Below, in pieces: positions 25,654-33,266 of a DNA stretch of 64,000 bases. Position 1 is the stretch's first letter; every line of letters starts with the position of its first letter. The stretch comes from Goleter apudmare HA4340-LM2. Its GTDB lineage: Bacteria; Cyanobacteriota; Cyanobacteriia; Cyanobacteriales; Nostocaceae. The position numbers were made by a program, and so were the translations under genes. The notes below the pieces were generated by a model. That model was not told the DNA's origin. It saw only the letters and a program-made list of their open reading frames with translations, and ran no database searches. The DNA is taken from assembly GCA_019359495.1 (NCBI GenBank), contig JAHHHF010000092.1:1-64000 (forward strand), given 5' to 3'.

Positions 25654-25720
25654 TTTGTCATTAGTCATTTGTTATTGGTCTTTTGTTAAGGACTAATGAT
25701 CAATGACTCCTGACTAATTA
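25654..25720. repeat. STRR-like spacer (TCATTAGTCATTTGTTATTGGTC...)
   Basis: Degenerate heptamer units around GTCATTA/GTCATTT/GTTATTG are followed by a complementary ACTAATGATCAATGACT stretch. This is typical cyanobacterial STRR filler. Confidence 0.55.
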
Positions 25721-25742
25721 AATAATTAAAAGTAAGGAGTGA

Positions 25743-28496
25743 GTGGTGAGGAGTCAGAAAAAACAGATTAAAAAAGTCGGATTATTGATTTTTAATTTAC
25801 AACTTTTATTTTTAAATAGCATTGTTAATTTACCTGCGATCGCTGCGACAGATGAGCCGCTACTGAGCATAGTCCAGAGTCAAGACAATGCTAATCAATG
25901 GGCAGGGATTACCAATCGCTTACAGGCGGCTGGGGTCAAGTATTGTGTGATTCCTTTAGCTAATGTCAGGAGTGCAGCAGATTGGGGCGATCGCCGGGTT
26001 TTATTTTTGCCGAATGTGGAGACACTGACACCTACACAAGCGATCGCTCTAGAAGAATGGATGAGTAAGGGAGGGCGTTTGATTGCTAGTGGCCCTGTAG
26101 GTAGTTCCTCAGTCCCAGGTGTACGTCAGTTATTACGCACCCTGTTGGGAGGTTATTGGGGATTTAGCTTCAATCAAACACAACAACTACAACCCCCAAA
26201 AACTAAAGGCCAGGGATGGGCTAATAAACAGGAACTCTTTGGTAAGGTACATGGTGGCGTGGTGATTTCTGATCAGCTGGCGAGTCAAGCTACCGCCGTT
26301 TGGAATTCTTCAGATAGTCCTACCGCCGTCGTGACTACGGAGCGTTCTACCTTATTGGGTTGGCGCTGGGGGGTAGATACAGCCTCAGCACCGGATTTAG
26401 ATAGTGCATGGTTAAAAGCTACCTTTAATCATCATCTAACTACGCCATCCTATGCCCAAAAGAAAATTGCCGGAGGTTCCCAAACCTGCGCTACGTCGGT
26501 GGCGAATATTGCCGAGAAAGGAGGAGAAGTAGCGGTAAGGAGAGACAATAACTCTTTCTTACCAATAACCGTCCGCCCTCGTATCTCCACATCTTCCCCC
26601 ACTCCTCCTATAACTGCCACGGCGCCCCAACCAAGACGCCCAACACCCCGACGTTCAGATGAAGCCATTGACGAACTAGAACAAGCAGTGCGTCTAGATG
26701 TCGTACCAAATTCTAATGCGCCCATCAATAGCAAAGAAGCGATCGCTCTCCAACAAGAACTAGAGAGTCTGATTGGTCGAGTAGAAAGCGCCCACCGCGC
26801 CGCATCCGCATCTTCCTCTGGTGGTCGAGAAGTCACTACCAGAACTCCCCGACCGTTAAAATCTGAAAATTCAGAGTTAATTTCTAGCAGAACGGGTGTA
26901 CCAGTAATTAGTACAGAGCAAGCCTTAGTGAGAGCCAAGGAAATTGCTAAAAACTTACCCCAATTGATCGCCCAAAAAAACTATGCTTTGGCTCGTCAGC
27001 AATGGCTCACAGCCAAAGCCAGTTTGTGGAAACAATTTCCCCTAGACCGCAGATTAGCCCAGCCAGAAATCCGGTCAGTGTGGTTAGACCGGGGGACAAT
27101 TGTCAGGGCTGGTAGCGAGGCGGAGCTAGCCCTGATTTTTGATCGCCTAGCACAAGCCGGGATTAACACTGTTTTTTTTGAAACAGTCAATGCCAGTTAT
27201 CCCATTTATCCCAGTCAAGTTGCACCCCAACAAAACCCCTTAATTAAAGGATGGGACCCCTTGGCAGCAGGGGTGAAATTAGCTCACGAACGGGGTATGG
27301 AGTTACACGCCTGGGTGTGGACTTTTGCAGCTGGCAACCAGCGTCACAATGAAATTATCAACGTTAATCCGAATTATCCGGGGCCTGTGCTGGCTAAGTA
27401 TCCCGATTGGGCAAACTCCGATCACCGTGGCAACATTATTCCCGTCGGTCAAACCAAGCCCTTCTTAGACCCCGCCAATCCGGAAGTGCGGCAATACTTA
27501 CTCAAGTTATATGAGGAAATTGTCACCAACTATCAGGTAGATGGTATACATTTAGACTACATTCGTTACCCCTTCCAAGACCCGTCCGCCGGCAAAATTT
27601 ACGGCTATGGCAAGGCATCGAGAGCGCAGTTTCAACAACTGACTGGGGTAGATCCTGTAAATATTGCTACCAATGACCGGGACTTATGGCAAAAATGGAC
27701 AGCATTTCGTACCCAGCAAGTAGATAGCTTCGTTGCAGAAGTTTCACAACAGTTGCGCCAAAAGCGATCGCATTTGATTTTGTCGGTGGCTGTATTTCCT
27801 CTACCAGAAATCGAACGCATCCAAAAAATTCAACAGCACTGGGAACTTTGGGCGAGGCGAGGAGATATAGATTTAATTGTGCCCATGACTTATGCCCTGG
27901 ATACTCCACGCTTCCAGCGACTGGCGCAACCTTGGATCAACTCTAAGCAATTAGGCACAACGTTATTAGTACCGGGAATTCGGTTGCTTTCCTTGCCAAC
28001 AGTCGGAGCATTTGATCAACTGCAACTAGTTCGAGATTTACCTGTTAGTGGTTATGCACTGTTTGCGGCAGAGAATCTGAACAACGATTTACACAAAGTC
28101 TTTAGTCGTACCCAAGGTAAAGTACCACAGACAACGAGTGAACCGATTCCACACCGTCAGCCTTTTCAAACTGCTGCTGTGCGTTATGCGGCTTTACAAA
28201 AGGAATGGCAATTGGTTTTGCAAAACGACCAGATGCAAATGCCTCCTACAACAATTGCAGACTTTAACATTCAGGCAGAAGTATTACAAAAGACTTTAAA
28301 TCAGCTGGCGATCGCACCTTCTGCTAGTCAGTTAATTTCCGCCAGAGCCTCTTTAACTAGATTCCAGACCCAATTTAGAGGATGGATGCGTCCAGGAATG
28401 ATAGATAATCCTTATCAAGTCAGAGTTTGGGAAAATCGTCTGGCAACTATAGAAAGGTTGTTGCGTTATGGGGAAAGGCGGGTGTTGCGTCCCTAG
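25743..28496 (+). CDS. Secreted GHL10-like glycoside hydrolase with N-terminal amidotransferase-like domain
   Basis: A 917-aa protein starting at GTG. A signal peptide covers about residues 1-35. Residues 40-160 look like a class-I glutamine-amidotransferase/ThuA-type fold (VLFLPNVETLTPTQAIALEE, GGRLIASGPVG). A low-complexity Pro/Thr/Arg-rich linker follows at about 280-390. The C-terminal half (about 450-800) is a GHL10 family (DUF187-like) hydrolase domain. It has VWLDRGTIVRAGSEAELA, GINTVFFETVNASYPIYPS, HAWVWTFAAG, and VDGIHLDYIRYP with likely catalytic acids. A role in cell-wall or exopolysaccharide processing is inferred; substrate is unknown. A 13-bp palindrome follows the stop. Confidence 0.85.
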   Translation: MVRSQKKQIKKVGLLIFNLQLLFLNSIVNLPAIAATDEPLLSIVQSQDNANQWAGITNRLQAAGVKYCVIPLANVRSAADWGDRRVLFLPNVETLTPTQAIALEEWMSKGGRLIASGPVGSSSVPGVRQLLRTLLGGYWGFSFNQTQQLQPPKTKGQGWANKQELFGKVHGGVVISDQLASQATAVWNSSDSPTAVVTTERSTLLGWRWGVDTASAPDLDSAWLKATFNHHLTTPSYAQKKIAGGSQTCATSVANIAEKGGEVAVRRDNNSFLPITVRPRISTSSPTPPITATAPQPRRPTPRRSDEAIDELEQAVRLDVVPNSNAPINSKEAIALQQELESLIGRVESAHRAASASSSGGREVTTRTPRPLKSENSELISSRTGVPVISTEQALVRAKEIAKNLPQLIAQKNYALARQQWLTAKASLWKQFPLDRRLAQPEIRSVWLDRGTIVRAGSEAELALIFDRLAQAGINTVFFETVNASYPIYPSQVAPQQNPLIKGWDPLAAGVKLAHERGMELHAWVWTFAAGNQRHNEIINVNPNYPGPVLAKYPDWANSDHRGNIIPVGQTKPFLDPANPEVRQYLLKLYEEIVTNYQVDGIHLDYIRYPFQDPSAGKIYGYGKASRAQFQQLTGVDPVNIATNDRDLWQKWTAFRTQQVDSFVAEVSQQLRQKRSHLILSVAVFPLPEIERIQKIQQHWELWARRGDIDLIVPMTYALDTPRFQRLAQPWINSKQLGTTLLVPGIRLLSLPTVGAFDQLQLVRDLPVSGYALFAAENLNNDLHKVFSRTQGKVPQTTSEPIPHRQPFQTAAVRYAALQKEWQLVLQNDQMQMPPTTIADFNIQAEVLQKTLNQLAIAPSASQLISARASLTRFQTQFRGWMRPGMIDNPYQVRVWENRLATIERLLRYGERRVLRP

Positions 28497-28514
28497 GGGA
28501 TGGAGGTGACCCTT

Positions 28515-28543
28515 GTAGAGACGTTGCCGTGCAACGTCTCTAC
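28515..28543. repeat. Perfect 13-bp palindromic repeat, copy 1
   Basis: GTAGAGACGTTGC-CGT-GCAACGTCTCTAC forms a perfect 13-bp stem with a 3-nt loop, 19 bp past the stop of the GHL10 gene. A related copy is at 38801-38827. The position suits a transcript-end hairpin, but no T-run follows, so it is more likely a dispersed palindromic repeat. Confidence 0.7.
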
Positions 28544-28710
28544 CAAACAACAAATGACAAATTAACAATATTGCGTGTATATACGTGTGATATTAGTATC
28601 TATTTAGAGACAAAATATAAACATGTAACCCAAGCGATTTGTGTATCTTTCAGTGATAGCGAATAACTAATAACCCACTGCCCATTATCTATTCCCCATT
28701 CCCTGTATTT

Positions 28711-31700
28711 ATGCAAGCTTTTCCTCTGCTTCTTTGGCTAAGACGCTTGGAGTCAATCATTGACTTTTCACCCTTGACAGTCGAGCCGGAAACACCAGTA
28801 TCAGAAGCGATCGCATTGATGGCGAAGCTGGGCAAAAGTCTATTAGTTGGGTCAGCTTTGCAGATAGTAGGATGGCTGACAGAGGGGGATGTGGTGAAGC
28901 TTGTAGCTTCTGGAGTTGACTTAGCAGCAGCTCAGATATCTCAAGTTATGCATCCTGCAAATATCTCGCTCCAAATGAGTGAATTGCGAGATATAGCTAG
29001 GGTACTATCACTTATACAAAGGTTCCAGTTGCCTATATTACCAGTTGTGGATGAGCAAGGTCAACTGGTTGGTACTGTCACTTATGAAAGTATTTGTCAG
29101 GCGTTCGCACAACACGCAGAAGCAACGAATATAGAGATTGCTGAACTTAAGCAAACGCAAATAGCCCTCAAACAAGCCAAATGTGAACTAGAAAGGCGAG
29201 TAGCTAAACGCACACAAGCTCTTAAAAAAGTCAATCGGCAATTAGTTGATGAGATTAGCGATCGCCAGCAGGTCTTAGCAGAGCTAGAAAAAAGCGAAGC
29301 CCGGTTTCGGTTTTTAGCCGAATCGATACCACAACAAGTATGGATCGCCGACGCCAACGGCAGCATTGAGTATATTAATCAGCGCCTTCTTGACTACTTT
29401 GCTTGTCCTAAAGAACAACTCTTGGACTGGGAATGGCAGCAGTGGATGCATCCTGAAGATTTACCTGGATGTCTAGCAAGCTGGCAAATATCCTTAGCTA
29501 CGGGGGAACCTTTAGAACTAGAAACTCGGTGGTTAAAAGTATCTCAAAATACCTATCGTTGGCATTTAATACGTGCCTTACCCTGGCGAGATCAACAAGG
29601 CAAAATTATCAATTGGTTGGGGACAAACACAGATATTCACGAGATCAAATTAGTAGAGGAAGCGTTGGCAGAGCGAGTGTGGTTAGCAGGTTTTGGCGCT
29701 AATGTGGATAGGATTCTCACCCAGAGTCGGAGCTTAGAACAGATGATGCGCGACTGTACAGAAGCTGTAGTTCAACATCTGGGTGCAGCGTTTGCACGGA
29801 TTTGGATCTTGAACCAACGAGACAACGTACTGGAATTAAGAGTCAGTTCCGGGATGTATACCCACATTGATGGATTTCATAGTCGTGTACCTGTCGGTGA
29901 ATTGAAAATCGGTTTGATTGCCCAAAAAGGTAAACCCCACCTCACCAACTACGTACAAAATGATCCGCGTCTGAGTCACAAAGAGTGGGCACAGCAAGAG
30001 GGAATGGTTGCCTTTGCTGGTTATCCCCTAATTGTAGAAGGAGAAACGCTAGGGGTGATAGCCATGTTTTCTCGCCGAACCATTTCAGTATCTACTTTTG
30101 AAGCGATGGGAATTGCGGCCAATCAGATTGCCATTGGGATTAAGCGTCAACTCACAGAAGTAGCATTAAAACAGAGTGAAGAACGGTTCCGTAATTTAGT
30201 GGAAACCAGTAGTGATTGGGTGTGGGAAGTTGATGAGAATGAAGTTTACACCTACGCTAGTCCCAAGGTGCAAGATGTCTTGGGTTACACACCACAAAAA
30301 ATTGTGGGCAAGACCCCCTTTGAATTAATGCCACCCGCAGAAGCTAATAGTGTTGCAGAAATTTTCGCGGCGATCGCTGCTGCCCAAATACCATTTAAAT
30401 GTCCAGAGAACATTAAAATTCATCGAGATGGTCATCTAGTGATTCTCGAAACTAGTGGAGTGCCGATCTTCGATGCGGAAGGTAAATTCCGTGGCTATCG
30501 GGGCACGGATCGAGATATTACTGAACGCAAACTAGCAGAAGAGTCTTTGTTACGCTTTTGCAAAGCCATAGAAAGCACGAGTGACGCTGTCACTATAGCT
30601 GACACTGAAGGTAATTGTATTTATATAAACCCGGCTTTTGCGGAAATATATGGCTATTCTTTAGAGGAATTACAAACTGTGGGAGGCATAAAAGTAATTT
30701 TTCAGCAGCCCCAAGAGTGTGAGCAGATACTAGCTGTGGTGATGAGTGGTCAGTCATGGCGTGGTGAGGTGGCAATGCGGAGACGCAGTGGTGGCATTAT
30801 ACAAATTGACCTACGTTCTGATGCAATTAAAGATGTTGCTGGTAAAATTATTGGTAAAGTATGTATCCATACTGATATCACTCAGCACAAGCAAGCAGAA
30901 TCAGATTTATGGTTGCGTGATCGGGCGATCGCTGCCAGTAGTAATGGTATTGCGATCGCTGATGTCACCATGACAGATGAACCGATTATCTATGTAAACC
31001 CAGCCTTTGAGAGGATGACAGGGTACTCGGCTGCAGAAGTTATTGGGCAAAACCGTTCTTTTTTAAAACATGCCGACATCAATCAACCAAAGCTAAAACA
31101 ACTCAGAAATGCCATGCAAACAGGACAAGACTGTACCGTAATATTACGTAACTACCGGAAAAATGGCAGTTTGTTCTGGAATCAGTTGAATATTTCTCCT
31201 ATTTGTGACGTTGATGGTAAAGTCACCCACTATATCGGCATTCACACTGATATTACTCAGCGCAAACAATTAGAACAGGAGCTAAGAATAGCATTAGAGA
31301 AAGAAAAAGAACTCAATGAACTCAAATCCCGCTTTATCTCCATGATTTCCCATGAATTCCGCACCCCTTTAAGTACTATCCTTTCTTCCTCAGAGTTACT
31401 AGAACACTACCGCCATAAATGGACGCCAGAAAAACAACTCACTCACCTACATCGGATGCAAATTGCGGTTAAACGCATGACGGAAATGTTGAATGATATT
31501 TTGTTCATTGGCAAGGTAGAAGCGGGAATACTAGAATACAGACCAACGTCTCTGGATTTAGTAGCATATTGCCGTCATTTAGTGGAAGATGTACAACTGG
31601 AACTAAAAAATCAGCACCCAATCTCTTTCACTAGTGAATTTGCATCCCTACTATGCCACATGGATGAGAAGTTACTCAGACACATTCTGCATAACTTACT

Positions 31701-32004
31701 CTCGAATGCGATTAAGTATTCTCCAGGCAATAATACTATCCAGTTTACCCTCACTTGCCAGCAAGAACGAGCAGCATTTGCGATTCAAGACCAGGGAATT
31801 GGCATTCCACAAGCAGACATCCCACATCTATTCACATCATTCTATCGCGCTCAGAATGTCGGTAACATCCCTGGTACTGGATTAGGATTAGCGATCGTCA
31901 AAAACTGTGTTGATATCCACAAGGGTGAAATTACTGTTAGCAGCACAATGGGAGTTGGCACAACATTTACTGTCTTTCTACCATTAAACTGGCAGAGAGA
32001 ATAA
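28711..32004 (+). CDS. CBS-PAS-GAF-PAS3 sensor histidine kinase
   Basis: A 1097-aa soluble sensor kinase without obvious membrane segments. A CBS-domain pair covers about residues 12-145, which often bind adenine nucleotides. A coiled coil and a PAS domain (about 195-315) follow, then a GAF domain (about 325-480) and three more PAS domains to about residue 855. The HisKA domain carries the phospho-histidine H881 in SHEFRTP. The HATPase domain has HILHNLLSNAIKYSP, DQGIGIP and GTGLGLAIVKN. All kinase boxes are intact. The gene directly downstream, 30 nt away, encodes a receiver-EAL protein, the obvious phosphorelay partner. The presence of CBS plus GAF suggests energy or redox sensing (inference). 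Confidence 0.93.
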   Translation: MQAFPLLLWLRRLESIIDFSPLTVEPETPVSEAIALMAKLGKSLLVGSALQIVGWLTEGDVVKLVASGVDLAAAQISQVMHPANISLQMSELRDIARVLSLIQRFQLPILPVVDEQGQLVGTVTYESICQAFAQHAEATNIEIAELKQTQIALKQAKCELERRVAKRTQALKKVNRQLVDEISDRQQVLAELEKSEARFRFLAESIPQQVWIADANGSIEYINQRLLDYFACPKEQLLDWEWQQWMHPEDLPGCLASWQISLATGEPLELETRWLKVSQNTYRWHLIRALPWRDQQGKIINWLGTNTDIHEIKLVEEALAERVWLAGFGANVDRILTQSRSLEQMMRDCTEAVVQHLGAAFARIWILNQRDNVLELRVSSGMYTHIDGFHSRVPVGELKIGLIAQKGKPHLTNYVQNDPRLSHKEWAQQEGMVAFAGYPLIVEGETLGVIAMFSRRTISVSTFEAMGIAANQIAIGIKRQLTEVALKQSEERFRNLVETSSDWVWEVDENEVYTYASPKVQDVLGYTPQKIVGKTPFELMPPAEANSVAEIFAAIAAAQIPFKCPENIKIHRDGHLVILETSGVPIFDAEGKFRGYRGTDRDITERKLAEESLLRFCKAIESTSDAVTIADTEGNCIYINPAFAEIYGYSLEELQTVGGIKVIFQQPQECEQILAVVMSGQSWRGEVAMRRRSGGIIQIDLRSDAIKDVAGKIIGKVCIHTDITQHKQAESDLWLRDRAIAASSNGIAIADVTMTDEPIIYVNPAFERMTGYSAAEVIGQNRSFLKHADINQPKLKQLRNAMQTGQDCTVILRNYRKNGSLFWNQLNISPICDVDGKVTHYIGIHTDITQRKQLEQELRIALEKEKELNELKSRFISMISHEFRTPLSTILSSSELLEHYRHKWTPEKQLTHLHRMQIAVKRMTEMLNDILFIGKVEAGILEYRPTSLDLVAYCRHLVEDVQLELKNQHPISFTSEFASLLCHMDEKLLRHILHNLLSNAIKYSPGNNTIQFTLTCQQERAAFAIQDQGIGIPQADIPHLFTSFYRAQNVGNIPGTGLGLAIVKNCVDIHKGEITVSSTMGVGTTFTVFLPLNWQRE

Positions 32005-32034
32005 CAAATGACAAACAAAAATTAAAGGCAAACT

Positions 32035-33228
32035 ATGACAAAAATTTTAGTAATTGAAGATGAGGAATCAGTTCGTGAAAATCTTTTAGATTTACTTGAT
32101 GCTGAGGATTTTGATACCATTGCTGCTGCTAATGGCAAGATTGGTGTAAATTTAGCTTGCTCTGAATTTCCAGATTTAATTCTGTGCGATGTAATGATGC
32201 CAGAAATTGATGGTTATGGGGTGTTATCTACATTACGTCAAGACCCTACAACAGCAACCATACCTTTTATCTTCCTGACTGCCAAATCTGCTAAATTTGA
32301 CTTCCGTCAAGGCATGGATATGGGTGCAGACGATTATCTCACTAAGCCATTTACTCGCGCAGAATTACTAAGTGCAATTGTAAATCGCCTAGAAAAACAG
32401 GCTAATTTAAAAAAATATCTATTATCTACTCAAACTGCCTTGCAGACATTATCTCCCAAGATGCAGTTATTAGAAATGAATTTATCTCAAGTTATTCAAG
32501 AAGAAAACTTTCAAGAATTTGAATTATCTTATCAACCAATTATCAGTGTTGCCTCTGGTAAAATAATCGCTGCTGAAAGTCTATTACGTTGGCAGAGTCC
32601 TGAATTGGGGTTGGTTTCTGCTGGAGAATTTCTTCCTTTAGCTGAATCCACAGGGTTAATTATTCCTCTAGATAACTGGTTATTGAAAAGTGTTTGTGAG
32701 CAAATTAATCGCTGGCAAAATCACTTAGGTATGTTTTCTTTGTCTATTGCTGTTAATGTTTCTCATACTCTACTCATTCAAGCAAATTTTATTCCCCAAA
32801 TAATTAAAATTTTAGAGAATTATAATTTGGCACCACAAGATATAGAGATAGAACTGAATGAGAGTGCCATCATGCAAGATTTTAACAGTGTGATCAGTAC
32901 TATGAATCAGTTACAATCTCTAGGTGTGAGCATTGCAATTAATGAGTTTGGTTTAGGTTATTCTTCTGTGATTAGTTTAAAGGAATTGCCAATTAATACC
33001 TTAAAAATTGGCAGATATTTTATCCATAATGTAACTGTAAATCAAGAAAAATCAGAAATTACCAAATCTTTAATTAAAATGGCTCATAATCTCCATTTAC
33101 AAGTAATTGCAGAAGGTGTTGCAACAGAAGCAGAATTATCTTTTTTACGTGAGCATAACTGTGATGCAGTGCAAGGTTCTCTATTAAGTCACCCACTACC
33201 CGCAGCAGAGTTAGAAAACTTTTTTTAA
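32035..33228 (+). CDS. Receiver-EAL response regulator with degenerate EAL active site
   Basis: A 397-aa protein. The receiver domain occupies residues 2-122 with phosphoacceptor D52 (LILCDVMMPEIDG) and TAK/TKPF switch residues. After a helical linker the EAL domain covers about 155-395. It carries E181-S182-L183 in place of E-A-L, keeps the catalytic-type glutamates in VNVSH...IELNES and AEGVATEAEL, but replaces the DDFG catalytic pair by N303-E304 (AINEFGLGYSS). The metal-binding Asp pair is therefore lost, so phosphodiesterase activity is doubtful. A c-di-GMP-binding or protein-interaction role is more likely. The upstream kinase and the downstream NACHT gene lie 30 and 38 nt away on the same strand. 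Confidence 0.9.
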   Translation: MTKILVIEDEESVRENLLDLLDAEDFDTIAAANGKIGVNLACSEFPDLILCDVMMPEIDGYGVLSTLRQDPTTATIPFIFLTAKSAKFDFRQGMDMGADDYLTKPFTRAELLSAIVNRLEKQANLKKYLLSTQTALQTLSPKMQLLEMNLSQVIQEENFQEFELSYQPIISVASGKIIAAESLLRWQSPELGLVSAGEFLPLAESTGLIIPLDNWLLKSVCEQINRWQNHLGMFSLSIAVNVSHTLLIQANFIPQIIKILENYNLAPQDIEIELNESAIMQDFNSVISTMNQLQSLGVSIAINEFGLGYSSVISLKELPINTLKIGRYFIHNVTVNQEKSEITKSLIKMAHNLHLQVIAEGVATEAELSFLREHNCDAVQGSLLSHPLPAAELENFF

Positions 33229-33266
33229 ATGATCAACAAGTACCTATAGAATGAAAAATTAGGAGA

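Noticed and set aside
26450-26938. 162-codon minus-strand frame inside the GHL10 gene
   Set aside because: It is the antisense of the low-complexity linker of a clear coding region.
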